DNA of 64,000 bases from an uncultured Planctomycetaceae bacterium. Its GTDB lineage: Bacteria > Planctomycetota > Planctomycetia > Planctomycetales > Planctomycetaceae. Under the pieces are notes generated by a model that saw only the letters and a program-made list of their open reading frames with translations, was not told the DNA's origin and made no database searches. The stretch spans positions 62,001 to 126,000 of the forward strand of contig CALSLT010000007.1 of NCBI GenBank assembly GCA_943787265.1, given 5' to 3'. This document shows, one piece after another, positions 1 through 9,627 of the stretch (position 1 is the first letter of the stretch; the number at the start of each line of letters is the position of its first letter). The position numbers and the translations under genes were made by a program.

Positions 1-1
1 T

Positions 2-1180
2 GTCGAATTGGCCGCAAATGGGAACCTGAACACAGCAATGCGAGCCGAGGCGGTTTCGTGCCTCGCTGATTGGAATTCTCCGGGCAAGCGGGATCGAGTG
101 ACCGGCTACTGGCGACCAGTTGCCCCTCGCCCGGCGGATGCAATCCAGAAGGTAATTGCAGGATCGACCGCAGCATTACTCAGCTCGGCGGACGGTACGT
201 TGCTACCGTCTGTCCTCGCCCTGGTCGGCAAGTACGACATTCAGGTCAACGATGGCGACCTTGCGAATTGGGCAGTCGATCAGAGCCGGACGACGGAAAC
301 TCGCGCGGCCGTTCTGGAACTTCTGGCTAAGCGAAAGGCAGAGCAGACGCCGGGTCTGATCCGGGATTTCCTTTCGTCGAAACACTCGACACTTCGGACT
401 ACTGCCAGGCAATTGCTCGCAAAGAGCGACCCGGCTGCCGCCGTGAAGTCGGTCGCGAAGGCTGTCCGTAATGACGGTTCAACCGTTTCTGAACTGCAGG
501 CTTGCGTGAAGCTGCTGAGCGAAATGGCTCGCCCGGATTCGGATAAGCTACTGGCATCTTCACTGGCTGATTTGGTCGCTCGCCCGAAGTCCGTAGGCGG
601 AATATGGAGTCACATCAACGACCTCGAACTGGACATTGTCGAGGCGGCATCAAAACGCAACACCGGAGGTATTGCGGAATTGTTGAGTTCCTATCGGGAA
701 ATCCAAAAGCAGGCTTCGGCCGATGATCCGCTTGCGGTTTTCAAACCGGCATTACGAGGCGGCAACGCCTTAAATGGCCGGTCCATTTTCAGTGGGCACC
801 GGAAAGCTCAATGCTTGAGATGCCACAAGGTCGACGGCCTTGGCGGAGATGCCGGACCCGACCTGTCCAAAGTCGCTGAACGCTCGAAGGGCGACCGTCG
901 GTTTCTGCTCGAATCGCTGATCAACCCGCACGCGAAACTGGCCCAAGGCTACGGCACCGTGACCGTCGTGCTTGAAGACGGAAAAGTCATCAGCGGGACA
1001 GTGGTTTCGGAATCTGAAACCACTCTGGTTCTACGCACCTCAGACGGAAAAACTCGCGACATTCAACTTTCCAAAATCGAACAGCGAGTCAAACCGAAAT
1101 CACCCATGCCTCCGGTCGGCACCGTCCTGACGCTTCGGGAACTGCGAGACGTCGTCGAGTATCTGAGCACGCTGCGTTAG
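2..1180 (+). CDS. PVC-type haem-binding HEAT-repeat protein, 3' part (5' end outside window)
   Basis: The reading frame is open to the left edge, so this is the C-terminal ~393 residues of a larger protein. The first two thirds are alpha-helical and HEAT-like. A c-type haem site, CLRCHK, lies at about residues 270-275, followed by a small beta-rich domain ending in LRELRDVVEYLSTLR. This arrangement is typical of the planctomycete/verrucomicrobial putative haem-binding domain usually found at the end of large secreted sugar-dehydrogenase-like beta-propeller proteins. By family it would be periplasmic and electron-accepting; the substrate cannot be inferred because the N-terminal catalytic part is missing. 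Its stop lies 4 bp from the stop of the convergent RDD gene. Confidence 0.85.
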   Translation, partial: VELAANGNLNTAMRAEAVSCLADWNSPGKRDRVTGYWRPVAPRPADAIQKVIAGSTAALLSSADGTLLPSVLALVGKYDIQVNDGDLANWAVDQSRTTETRAAVLELLAKRKAEQTPGLIRDFLSSKHSTLRTTARQLLAKSDPAAAVKSVAKAVRNDGSTVSELQACVKLLSEMARPDSDKLLASSLADLVARPKSVGGIWSHINDLELDIVEAASKRNTGGIAELLSSYREIQKQASADDPLAVFKPALRGGNALNGRSIFSGHRKAQCLRCHKVDGLGGDAGPDLSKVAERSKGDRRFLLESLINPHAKLAQGYGTVTVVLEDGKVISGTVVSESETTLVLRTSDGKTRDIQLSKIEQRVKPKSPMPPVGTVLTLRELRDVVEYLSTLR

Positions 1181-1184
1181 CCGG

Positions 1185-1991
1185 TCACCCAAGGCGGCGT
1201 GCCTGGCGGCGGTATTCGGCGGCAAGGATGTCTTCGAGAAAACGCACTGAGTCACGTTCAGTCGGAGTGTCGAGTTCCAGGCGGGCGGTCAGGCCCATGA
1301 CGATCTGGTCTCGCAGATCATTTCCGCGATCTACTGGCAGTTCGGCCCAGCGTTCGAGAAGTTGTTCGATCGCGGTGATGTCGGTGGGCGTCAGCTTTTT
1401 CAATACGGAAGGTGTGAATCGAAACTGTGATTCCGATGCCGATCGCCTGGCAAGTCTTTCACGCACGGTCAGCAACGTTGTGACTTCGTCCTGAACGACG
1501 ATCGTTCCCGCCACCATGTCTCCAAAGCGAAGCCCCGATGCCGAAGCCAGCGGAACAATCCACAGGATGGGGATGTGGTCGAGAACACGGAAGATGTTTC
1601 GGACCAGGATGCTTGGCGCATCGAGCGAGAACCCATCGGACTTGACGACGCGGATTTGTGACATGCGCTTGCCGGGTGTCTGTCCGCGCATGAAGAGTTC
1701 GAATAATCCGTAATAGAAAAAACTGCCCAGGCCCCAGATCATGATGATCAACCCGATGATGTAGGCCGTTGCTTGCGGTCCATTCTCAACATTGGCAAAA
1801 CCGTCCTCGACGGTTGTGAGCAGGCTGTCAGTCACGATGCCGCCAAGGGCCAGCGCGAAAAACAAAACAAACATCGCCAGAAGCATCAACAGGTTGTCCG
1901 CGAACCAGGCCATGAACCGCGTGCCCAAGCCCGCGACGGTAAAGGAGAGTTCAATGTTCTCCGGTGTTTCGAAGCGAACAGCGTCAGACAT
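1185..1991 (-). CDS. RDD family integral membrane protein
   Basis: 268 residues. The N-terminal half has the RDD signature: GTRFMAWFADN opens the first membrane helix (about 20-50), a second hydrophobic stretch lies near 75-100, and a third around 130-155. The C-terminal ~90 residues are soluble, charged and helical. RDD proteins are poorly characterised; some are implicated in ion exchange or transport. The gene is divergent from the SpoIIM-like gene (232 bp apart) and sits beside a MoxR/DUF58/DUF4129/DUF4350 cluster, with which RDD and SpoIIM-like genes are commonly associated. Function in this genome is inferred only as part of that membrane system. ATG start at 1991. Confidence 0.88.
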   Translation of the reverse strand: MSDAVRFETPENIELSFTVAGLGTRFMAWFADNLLMLLAMFVLFFALALGGIVTDSLLTTVEDGFANVENGPQATAYIIGLIIMIWGLGSFFYYGLFELFMRGQTPGKRMSQIRVVKSDGFSLDAPSILVRNIFRVLDHIPILWIVPLASASGLRFGDMVAGTIVVQDEVTTLLTVRERLARRSASESQFRFTPSVLKKLTPTDITAIEQLLERWAELPVDRGNDLRDQIVMGLTARLELDTPTERDSVRFLEDILAAEYRRQARRLG

Positions 1992-2223
1992 ACGGAGCCT
2001 TGAAACTCGAGCGTTCAGTAGTCGGTGTGGATCGTGTTGAACCGGGCCGGAATCAAACGAGCGATGGAAAAGCGATTTCGGTAATCACCGACAACATTTC
2101 CTGGCGGTTCAGTTATGCTTACGTTGGCCGTTTGCACAACAGATAACCCCGCAACATTGCTTTAGAAGACATCTTCGTGAGCTGGGGCTTACTGATTTCG
2201 ATTGATAATAGACACGGGCGAGT

Positions 2224-3258
2224 ATGAGCAGTTTTATTACACGCAACAAGCCAGAGTGGGACGAGCTGGAAGCATTGTTGAAGCGTGCTCGTAAGTCCGT
2301 AAAACGCCTCAGCCTCGACGAGATGAAGCGGCTGGACGTGCTTTATCGACGGGCCACCGTGCATCTTTCTCAAGTTCGATCCCGTACGTCAGATCGAAAT
2401 CTGATCAATTATCTGAACGGCCTGACGTCGACGGCTCACAGCATCATTTACCTTCCGCCTCAAGCTGGGGCTGTTCGAGGCGGCTTCGAATTTCTACGGG
2501 AAGGACTGGCGCGAACGATTGCTCGAAACTGGATCTGGCACGCGATCTCGGCGTGTCTGTTGCTGGCCGGGGCGGGCTTTGCCGCAATTGCCGGCAGTCT
2601 GGATGTCGTCGCGCTTTATGCGTTGATGCCAGCTGGTGATCCTCGCGGACCAGGTGCTTCCAGGGAAACACTGCTGGAGATACTCCGTTCAGGGCGCGAT
2701 CAGGGCAGCGGCGGAAAGTTCGTGTTTGCGGCGTTTCTGTTCAGCCACAACTTCAAGGTTGGCCTGCTGTCGATGGCTTTGGGCATTCTTGCTGCTGTGC
2801 CAACAGTCATTCTGATCATCTACAACGGAATGATTCTTGGAGCATTCGCCACTGTTCACCACCAGGCTGGCATTGTCGGTGAGATGTGGGCCTGGATCCT
2901 GCCTCACGGCATAACCGAAATCGGCGCCATCGTCCTGTGCGGTGGGATCGGCTTGCAGCTTGGCTGGGCCATCGTTTCTCCGGGGATGTACTCGCGCAGC
3001 GAATCGCTGAAAGCCGTCTCAGGAGAAGTCGCACGCACAGTGGTCGGCGCCGGCTTCATGCTGATCTTTGCGGCAATCATCGAGAGCTACTTGCGTCAAA
3101 GTGAGCTCTCGACCGCCGTCCGCTTATCATTTGCAGCTGGAACAGCGGTCTTCTGGATAGCGTACATTGCGTATGGTTTTGTCTGCGAGCGGGCAGCGGT
3201 CCGTCAGCAATTCGAAATGGCTCTGGTCAGATCAGACTCTTCTGGCGAAGTTCAATAA
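2224..3258 (+). CDS. SpoIIM-like (DUF95) membrane protein
   Basis: 344 residues. A charged helical N-terminus of about 95 residues precedes five or six membrane helices (about 100-125, 170-200, 205-235, 260-285, 295-320). The sequence resembles the stage II sporulation protein M family. Planctomycetes do not form endospores, so the name is only a homology label; such proteins occur widely next to RDD, MoxR and DUF58 genes and may serve in envelope assembly. The last 32 bp overlap the 3' end of the convergent DUF58 gene, so the two transcripts are complementary at their ends. No strong Shine-Dalgarno precedes the ATG. Confidence 0.85.
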   Translation: MSSFITRNKPEWDELEALLKRARKSVKRLSLDEMKRLDVLYRRATVHLSQVRSRTSDRNLINYLNGLTSTAHSIIYLPPQAGAVRGGFEFLREGLARTIARNWIWHAISACLLLAGAGFAAIAGSLDVVALYALMPAGDPRGPGASRETLLEILRSGRDQGSGGKFVFAAFLFSHNFKVGLLSMALGILAAVPTVILIIYNGMILGAFATVHHQAGIVGEMWAWILPHGITEIGAIVLCGGIGLQLGWAIVSPGMYSRSESLKAVSGEVARTVVGAGFMLIFAAIIESYLRQSELSTAVRLSFAAGTAVFWIAYIAYGFVCERAAVRQQFEMALVRSDSSGEVQ

Positions 3259-4552
3259 ACTGGTTGATCAACGGCACGGTCAGGCGGTCAGGTGTAACGT
3301 CCAGGATGTTAACGCCGCTTCGCTCAACCGTGTGCAAAGCTCGAGTCCGTTCGCGCAACAATTGATAAGCGACTGCTTTTTGAGTGGCATCGGTGGATCC
3401 AGTCACCGACGTGGTCGTGACCTGTTGCAGCACTGGTGTCTGCAACGCTGCAAACAGGATCACGTGCCGTTTCGCCAACGTAGCCAGAGACGCTCGGAAC
3501 CGCTGAGTCGTCTCAGCATCGACTATGTCCGACAGGACAATGACCATCGAACGTTTCGACTGTCGCTGCTGTAACGTCGCAAACATTTGACTGAAGTCGG
3601 ACTCGCGCCACCGCGTGCTGGCTGCGTAAACACAACTCGAAATAGCATTCATCGATGACAGGCCGGACTGCGGCGGCAAGTACCCCAGTACGTCATCGTC
3701 GAACAATGCAATTCCGCAACGGTCGCCACCTTCAAACGCCGTCCGAGCAAGCATCAACGCCGCGTCGATAGCACAGTCCAGCTTCGTTCCCCGTTCGGTG
3801 TCAGCTCCCATCAGGCGGCCACAGTCGACCAGGATCATGACATCACGGTGCCGCTCTACTTGAAATCGCCGAACGACCAGGTGCCGAACGCGAGCGGTCG
3901 TGCGCCAATCAATGCGACGTGGATCGTCGCCCTCACGGAACTCGTTCAGTGATTCGAATTCGGTACCGACCCCGTGCTGTCGTGCTTTTGTCATTTTATC
4001 GAGCAAAACGATTTCGGCACCGGGATCTTTTTCCAATTGCTCCGGCGAATGGTAGATCTCTGGAAAGATGCGAATCGAATCGGTGATCTCGAACGACTTC
4101 TGAATTTCGATCAAACTCAGACGACCATGTACTCTCACCCAGATTGGCCCGAAGCGAAATTCTCCTCGGACAGGAATTCTGAATGAGGTCTTCAGTTCGA
4201 CTTCTGATTCTCCTGATTTGAATCGGAACGTTTCCTGATGAATTAACGGCTCAGTTTCTCGCGGCAGGCAATCTCGCAACTCACCGGACAACGGAACGGT
4301 CGAAGTGCGTTCAAGCCGCCAGTTGACTGTAAACAGCAAATCTCGACCGGCGATTCCTGGAAGCTCCCGTACGACTTTCATATCGCCCAACAGTCGTCGC
4401 GCACCGAGTGCATCCCAAACGGCCAGTCCCAGCAGCACAACGAACAACGGCAACGCCAACACGGCAATCGGGGGCTCAGCGAATACCAATAGCGAAACCG
4501 TCAGCAAACTGGCGAGCACTCGAATCAGATTTCTGCCGGGGCGAACCCTCAT
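3227..4552 (-). CDS. DUF58 domain protein (vWA-like, MoxR partner)
   Basis: 441 residues. Two adjacent membrane helices occupy about residues 8-45, followed by a beta-rich region and then the DUF58 core with the hallmark EGDDPRRIDWRTTAR near 205. A von Willebrand A-like fold follows; its metal site is non-canonical (VDCGRLM rather than DxSxS), as seen in some DUF58 proteins. DUF58 proteins are usual partners of MoxR AAA+ ATPases. The ATG overlaps the MoxR stop by 4 bp (ATGA), indicating translational coupling, and the gene is last in a minus-strand operon starting with the membrane protein at 8518 or the DUF4129 gene at 7566. Confidence 0.9.
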   Translation of the reverse strand: MRVRPGRNLIRVLASLLTVSLLVFAEPPIAVLALPLFVVLLGLAVWDALGARRLLGDMKVVRELPGIAGRDLLFTVNWRLERTSTVPLSGELRDCLPRETEPLIHQETFRFKSGESEVELKTSFRIPVRGEFRFGPIWVRVHGRLSLIEIQKSFEITDSIRIFPEIYHSPEQLEKDPGAEIVLLDKMTKARQHGVGTEFESLNEFREGDDPRRIDWRTTARVRHLVVRRFQVERHRDVMILVDCGRLMGADTERGTKLDCAIDAALMLARTAFEGGDRCGIALFDDDVLGYLPPQSGLSSMNAISSCVYAASTRWRESDFSQMFATLQQRQSKRSMVIVLSDIVDAETTQRFRASLATLAKRHVILFAALQTPVLQQVTTTSVTGSTDATQKAVAYQLLRERTRALHTVERSGVNILDVTPDRLTVPLINQFIELRQKSLI

Positions 4553-5496
4553 CGAGGAACCTCGACGGCTTCCAACAGATTTTCAAGAACTTCGTCCGCA
4601 GCAATTCCTTCCAGTTCGGTGGACGGACTCAGCACGATGCGGTGACGCATGACCGGAAGAAACGACTGTTGGACATCGTCGGGAATGACAAAGTCTCTGC
4701 CCGCGAATCGTGCAAAACTTTTGGCAGCCATCAACAGCATCAAGCCAGACCGCGGACTGGCTCCAACTGCCAGAGCGTCATCGGTCCGGGTTGCGCGAAG
4801 CAACTCGGAAACGTAACCAATAACCTCGTCACGCACATGCGTGTCGCGAATGATCTGACGGGCTTCGATAATGTCTTCGGGTGTGACGACAGCGGTGACG
4901 CCCATTGCTTCCGGATTGGACAACCCGCCGCTTGCATGATGCTCCTTCAGGATGCGTTGTTCAGATTCCTGATCCGGGTAGTCGACCATGACTTTGAACA
5001 TGAACCGGTCAAGCTGAGCGAGTGGCAGCGGGTAAGTTCCTTCCTGTTCAATCGGGTTCTGCGTGGCAAACGTAATAAATGGATCGGGTAACTGGTGAGT
5101 TTCACCGTCGTGCGTAACTCGAACTTCCTGCATCGCTTCAAGCAGTGATGATTGTGTTCTCGCCGATGCCCGGTTGATTTCGTCAGCGAGCAGAAAGTTG
5201 GTAAAGACAGGCCCTCGACGAAATTCAAATTCGCGGGTGTCTTCGCGATAGATCGACGACCCGGTTACGTCGCCCGGCAGAAGGTCCGGCGTCATCTGCA
5301 CGCGACGGAATTCCAGGCTCAACGTCTGTGCGATCGTGCGAACAAGCAGCGTCTTGGCGATGCCTGGCGGTCCTTCCAGTAGAATGTGTCCGCTGCTGAA
5401 CAATGCGGCCAGCGCGAAGTCAACGACCTCATCCTGGCCGTAGATTACCTTGGCGATTTCGGCACGGATCGCGTTGTAGCGGTCTTCGAGAGACAC
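4549..5496 (-). CDS. MoxR-family AAA+ ATPase
   Basis: 315 residues, the usual MoxR length. Walker A GPPGIAKT is at 42-49, Walker B LLADEINRA at 102-110 and sensor 1 ATQNP at 144-148, followed by the C-terminal helical lid domain. MoxR ATPases act as cytoplasmic chaperones that mature or insert cofactors into partner complexes, commonly with a vWA protein such as the DUF58 product encoded immediately downstream. The start is a GTG at 5496 with GAGGA about 7 nt upstream, inside the 3' end of the DUF4350 gene (52-bp overlap). The coupled overlaps on both sides indicate a single operon. Confidence 0.95.
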   Translation of the reverse strand: MSLEDRYNAIRAEIAKVIYGQDEVVDFALAALFSSGHILLEGPPGIAKTLLVRTIAQTLSLEFRRVQMTPDLLPGDVTGSSIYREDTREFEFRRGPVFTNFLLADEINRASARTQSSLLEAMQEVRVTHDGETHQLPDPFITFATQNPIEQEGTYPLPLAQLDRFMFKVMVDYPDQESEQRILKEHHASGGLSNPEAMGVTAVVTPEDIIEARQIIRDTHVRDEVIGYVSELLRATRTDDALAVGASPRSGLMLLMAAKSFARFAGRDFVIPDDVQQSFLPVMRHRIVLSPSTELEGIAADEVLENLLEAVEVPR

Positions 5497-6905
5497 TCTG
5501 TCATCCTCTGTACGAGTTCGGCAATGCGTCGTTCCCTGGCGGGGCGAGGCATGTTTAAAACAGCATCTACTTCATTCAGCACATCGATCAACCGATCTGC
5601 ACGACCGGGATCCTTTCGTGCGATCGCAGCAGTCAGTCGGGAATGATCGTGTGATTCCGGCGGCAGACCAAACTCACATCGCAATCTCCAGAGCACTCCG
5701 TCGCGCACCTGCTCGAGACTCCATTTGCCGTGTTCTTTGGATTCGCGCATAAAGCGTGACATGGCGTCGAGGTATTCTCGAATCGACCGTCGCTGGGTCG
5801 GAGTTTCGGCAACAGGTGGCCCGAGAAATATCGCAGCCCTCCAGACGGCAAACGTCAGCAACAGCAACAGTGCAACGGCGACTGAACCGTAAGTTACAGA
5901 CGAGAGCAGCCACATCGGATTTCCGCGAATTGTGGCTCCATGATAGAACTCGTCAAACACGACGCCACGACCACCATCGATCAGCAAAGCAGCAGCAACA
6001 ACAACATTGTCCGCAGACCCGATATTCGCATTCGATATCAAACGCCGGATACTGACAACGTTGACGTGTCCTTTCCCGACGGGAAATCGTGCTGCGACGC
6101 AGTGCTCAGTGCTGGATTCATCCACCACGCTGATGGTGTTGAGAAGATTTCGATCTCCCAGATCAATTTCGTAGAGCAACCCGGCTGGCAGCTCGATAGT
6201 GCCTTCTTCACCGATTGTTTTCGCGAAAACTCCCGTTGCTCTGATTGTGTGCCGTTGCGGTTTTTCAAGTCGCGACGAAGCGGTCAGCACTTCTCTGATC
6301 GTGTCCTTCAGTTCGGCATCGGAAGGCAGTTGATTGCGTTTTCGGCTGTTCGCGCGGGGTTCAGAATCAGGAAGTTCATCGACAGATTCTGTGGCGGCAA
6401 CGTTCGTAATGCTGAGCTTGCCAATGCCAAGTAATTCGAACAGGGTCAACTTCGGAATTGCTGTTGCTTCTGAGTCATCGTCGTCGGCTCCACCATCGTC
6501 GACTTTCTTCCGTCTGGCAGCGCTTTGACGCTGCATGATTGTGAACACTGTTTCCTGTGGTTCGTCATCAAACGCGACAACCGCATGCCCACCCTGTTGC
6601 AGCCAATCTTCCACATCACCGAGCCACTTGGGATCGGCGTCGACCAGACGAATTCGTGGATCCCACAGTACCAGTAGAGAATCATTCAATTCGGCGGGTT
6701 TTGGTGGCCCGAGTTCCCTTCGAACCGGAATGTCCAACTCGTCAAGCGATTCAAACAGTGCGCGATAGCCGATGCCTCGCGTCCCAAACGAATCCGCCCG
6801 CTGACCGCCGCCGTCGGGAGTCTGCAGCAACGACCAGCACACCGACAAAATTGAAAACACGGCGATCGCGATTGTCACTCCGATGAAGTTACGAGGCGTC
6901 AGCAT
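5445..6905 (-). CDS. DUF4350 domain membrane protein
   Basis: 486 residues. There is one N-terminal membrane helix (about 7-28), then an extracytoplasmic DUF4350-type domain beginning with FGTRGIGYRALFESL and including VEDWLQQGGHAVVAF. A long linker and a second membrane helix (about 335-360, followed by FLGPP) lead into a cytoplasmic C-terminus that starts with a helical segment and includes LRCEFGLP. DUF4350 genes are regular members of MoxR/DUF58/DUF4129 clusters; the biochemical role is unknown. Residues 130-215 are highly charged and include an Asp-rich stretch. The start overlaps the DUF4129 stop by 17 bp. Confidence 0.85.
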   Translation of the reverse strand: MLTPRNFIGVTIAIAVFSILSVCWSLLQTPDGGGQRADSFGTRGIGYRALFESLDELDIPVRRELGPPKPAELNDSLLVLWDPRIRLVDADPKWLGDVEDWLQQGGHAVVAFDDEPQETVFTIMQRQSAARRKKVDDGGADDDDSEATAIPKLTLFELLGIGKLSITNVAATESVDELPDSEPRANSRKRNQLPSDAELKDTIREVLTASSRLEKPQRHTIRATGVFAKTIGEEGTIELPAGLLYEIDLGDRNLLNTISVVDESSTEHCVAARFPVGKGHVNVVSIRRLISNANIGSADNVVVAAALLIDGGRGVVFDEFYHGATIRGNPMWLLSSVTYGSVAVALLLLLTFAVWRAAIFLGPPVAETPTQRRSIREYLDAMSRFMRESKEHGKWSLEQVRDGVLWRLRCEFGLPPESHDHSRLTAAIARKDPGRADRLIDVLNEVDAVLNMPRPARERRIAELVQRMTECLSKTATTRSVPKSPR

Positions 6906-7566
6906 GCGGACCTCCTCGCAACCAGCTCACAATCCGTTGATACGCCTCGCGGCAACTGTCGTAGTCATGATTCTCGCACGGCTCATCACCGTACCATTTC
7001 AATTCGATCGTGTTTACAAAGATTTGCAGATGTGGCAACAGCGACGTGTTTCGAAAGTAGTTGAGGTATTGCCGGTTCGTCATGCCTCGACGGAACTTCT
7101 TCTTCTCTTTTTCCGACAGCCCCGTCAGCGCAGCTCGAAACAGAAACCGAACGGCTTCGATCAATGCGCCCTGCTGGAAGGCCTGATCAGCGGCTTGCTC
7201 AAGCTCGGCAACGGATAACTCTCCACTGGCGAGGTCGGTTGGCAAAACGAAACCTTGACGACTTCGTCTTCCTCCAGACATGGCCTGCATCAACGTCCAG
7301 GCCATATGCACCAGGCACGCTACCAGAACGACAACCAGAACGATGACGATCAGCCATCGCAGGAAATCAGGCAGCCCCTCGGTAATATCGAAGAGCCATT
7401 TAAATGGAGTCATCAACCAGCGGAACAACGTCGCCAGAAGATGCAGCATTCCCTCAGACGGCTCCGCTGGAGGATCAAGCTGATAGTCCGGGCGTGTCAA
7501 CACTTCCCGCACCGTCTCCCGCAGTTGTTCCTCGGCTGGTCGGAACTGTGGCGAGACGTCGCTCAT
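6889..7566 (-). CDS. DUF4129 domain membrane protein
   Basis: 225 residues. The N-terminal ~60 residues are soluble, a strong membrane helix lies at about 68-93 (LRWLIVIVLVVVLVACLVHMAW), and the C-terminal cytoplasmic domain carries the DUF4129 pattern: a helical stretch with ALIEAVRFLFRAALTGL, then TNRQYL, and near the end FVNTIELKWYGDEP with WY and acidic residues. Such domains occur beside MoxR/DUF58 genes and in transglutaminase-like envelope proteins. The gene lies 118 bp downstream of the polytopic membrane protein and overlaps the following DUF4350 gene, so it likely belongs to the same transcription unit. Confidence 0.85.
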   Translation of the reverse strand: MSDVSPQFRPAEEQLRETVREVLTRPDYQLDPPAEPSEGMLHLLATLFRWLMTPFKWLFDITEGLPDFLRWLIVIVLVVVLVACLVHMAWTLMQAMSGGRRSRQGFVLPTDLASGELSVAELEQAADQAFQQGALIEAVRFLFRAALTGLSEKEKKKFRRGMTNRQYLNYFRNTSLLPHLQIFVNTIELKWYGDEPCENHDYDSCREAYQRIVSWLRGGPHADAS

Positions 7567-7684
7567 TGCTCGAAATAGCTTTCAGCCATTAGTCTTGATG
7601 ATCATCGACTGACAGTTGTTTGGACCGTCAGCCCCTGCGTTGTGTCGAGACGCCTCCGGCAAGCCTCGTCAGAAACAAGCCTCA

Positions 7685-8518
7685 TCAACTAAATGGGTTC
7701 TCATCAGAATCCCTCGAACCACCACCAGCGGCGCCATCGCTCGGCGCCTCGCCAGCCACGTTTTGAGCCAGCAGTTGGAGGTCAAATTGCTCGTTCTTAC
7801 AACGGCAGGAAAAATAGAATACCACCATCGCTGCAGAACTGAAGATGGTAAAGACACAATTGATCACGACCGACGCCAAAGTCTTGGCGTGGATTTGCGG
7901 GATCATTTGCGCTCCGACCTGCATCCCGAATGAGATTATGCCAAGAACGATCCCGAGGACGAACACCGTGCCAACGTTGCCTCGCATCAGTTGGCGACTA
8001 CGTTTCAAAGCAGCAACTCCACTGACTCGTTCCACAACGACCACCTGAGTCGCAAGCGAAAACCAAAACGCCGCGATGATTCCCGGAATGATGAGCAGAA
8101 TCATCCCACCCATCACGGCGATGGTCAGAATAATCCATGTCCAGTACAACGGAAGCAGTAATCCGAAGGCACTTCCAACGGCATCACCGGTGCTTGTGTT
8201 TTTCCCCAGATAGGAATTGGCCACAACTCGAACCAGGGCGGCATTGGCGATCGGAACGACCAACAGTGCCAGGAGAGCCATCCCTATGATGATTGGCAAA
8301 TTCTCCACTTGCGCTTTCTGAATCGCGGCCGCTTCTTCGAGTGTCGGGACCAGAGGTATCTCTGGCATGATCGCAATGTTGACGCCAGCCTGAATCAGCC
8401 CGATCGGTAGAAGCGTCACGGCAACGACAGAGAAAAACGCTCCGAAATGGTTCCTCGTCAATGAGATTGCCTGATCGATTACTCCGCCGATAGATAATTC
8501 ACGAATTTCATATTTCAT
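7685..8518 (-). CDS. Polytopic membrane protein of unknown function
   Basis: 277 residues with about six hydrophobic segments, roughly 28-50, 85-110, 130-160, 165-185 and 210-240. It begins with a short amphipathic segment followed by IDQAISLTRNHFGAFF, resembling membrane domains annotated as glycerophosphoryl-diester-phosphodiesterase membrane region or YciC-like; no catalytic domain is attached. The C-terminal ~25 residues are Gly/Ser/Asp-rich and soluble. The gene is first in the minus-strand MoxR cluster, which suggests a role in the same envelope process. I do not recognise a specific function. Confidence 0.75.
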   Translation of the reverse strand: MKYEIRELSIGGVIDQAISLTRNHFGAFFSVVAVTLLPIGLIQAGVNIAIMPEIPLVPTLEEAAAIQKAQVENLPIIIGMALLALLVVPIANAALVRVVANSYLGKNTSTGDAVGSAFGLLLPLYWTWIILTIAVMGGMILLIIPGIIAAFWFSLATQVVVVERVSGVAALKRSRQLMRGNVGTVFVLGIVLGIISFGMQVGAQMIPQIHAKTLASVVINCVFTIFSSAAMVVFYFSCRCKNEQFDLQLLAQNVAGEAPSDGAAGGGSRDSDENPFS

Positions 8519-8648
8519 TTGGACACTCGCTCAGACAAAAGGTGCCGTGGCTACTAGATTTAAACTCGACCAGATCACCAGAAGACAACAATCGTTCCAA
8601 AGAGTCAAGTGACTGATGGCTACCGACAACGGGAAGGGCTGAAAACTC

Positions 8649-9569
8649 TCAGCAGCAGCGCACCCAACCCGAAGTTTGATGCTCGAAGTCACTCACCGGG
8701 CCGTGCAGAATCTCCGCAAGAATTTCAGCGGACTCGACGACTCGCGGGCCGGGGCGGTTGAAGTATTGGTGGCCGTCGGTCAGGTAGACGTTTCCGTTCT
8801 GAGCGGCCTTCAGGCCAGGCCAGCTTGGGTGCTCGGTCAGCAGATGCAGTTCCTGTTTCGTTCGTTCAATGCCGAAGCCGCACGGCATGATGACGATGAA
8901 GTCTGGGTCCGCCGAAATGAGATCGCCCCAGGTCATCCACGGCGAGTGTTTACCGGCTTCGCTGAGCAACGACGTGCCGCCAGCCAGTTCGACGAGTTCG
9001 GGAATCCAGTTTCCTGAGGGCATCAACGGTTCCATCCACTCGATGCAAACGACGGTTGGCCGCGCTGCTGGGTCTGGCAACGTCGTGGTGAGATTCTGAA
9101 GTCGCTTCTGGAGTGAATCGACAAGTCGATTTCCTGCCTCAACATCGTTCAGAGCGGCGGCGACGGTTTGAATGTCCGACCAGATATCTGACAGTGCCAT
9201 CGGCTCCAGCGAGACAATTTCCGGCTTTGACTCGACCATCTCGCAAACTGCGGCCTGCACATCTTCCAGATTGACCGCGCACACATCGCATTGCGATTGC
9301 GTGATGATGACCGAGGGTTTGAGTCGTTCCAGTTCTTCTCGGAAGACGGTGTAAATCGAAAGTGCGTCGCGAAGAGACGCTTTGACCTGCTGATCGATTT
9401 CGTTGCTGCTGCCCGAAACGTCGATGCGTGGTTCCGAACAAACCGGCAACGCCTCGACATTCGGCGGAAAGTCGCATTCGTGAGAACGCCCTACCAGGCA
9501 GTTTTCATAGCCGAGTGCCGCGACAATTTCCGTGGCGCTGCAAATCAGCGAAACGATGCGATGTTCCAT
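8649..9569 (-). CDS. BtuF-like cobalamin-binding / periplasmic-binding-fold protein
   Basis: About 306 residues from the ATG at 9569. An upstream in-frame TTG at 9614 would add 15 residues but lacks support. The protein begins directly with RIVSLICSATEIVAALG, the first strand of the class III periplasmic-binding fold, and continues with GRSHECDFP and QSQCDVCAVN, as in BtuF-like cobalamin-binding proteins. It has no signal peptide or lipobox, which is common in standalone planctomycete/archaeal-type homologues but odd for an ABC binding protein. No btuC or btuD lies nearby, so its transporter, if any, is elsewhere. Ligand assignment is from family similarity only. Confidence 0.8.
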   Translation of the reverse strand: MEHRIVSLICSATEIVAALGYENCLVGRSHECDFPPNVEALPVCSEPRIDVSGSSNEIDQQVKASLRDALSIYTVFREELERLKPSVIITQSQCDVCAVNLEDVQAAVCEMVESKPEIVSLEPMALSDIWSDIQTVAAALNDVEAGNRLVDSLQKRLQNLTTTLPDPAARPTVVCIEWMEPLMPSGNWIPELVELAGGTSLLSEAGKHSPWMTWGDLISADPDFIVIMPCGFGIERTKQELHLLTEHPSWPGLKAAQNGNVYLTDGHQYFNRPGPRVVESAEILAEILHGPVSDFEHQTSGWVRCC

Positions 9570-9627
9570 GTGAGGTTTGTCGTCTCCGAGACTGCGAAGT
9601 TGAGAATCAATCAACAGTAGCCGGTAA

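Noticed and set aside
2224..3258. Sporulation function from SpoIIM homology
   Set aside because: No other sporulation genes and planctomycetes do not form endospores; the family is widespread in non-sporulating bacteria.
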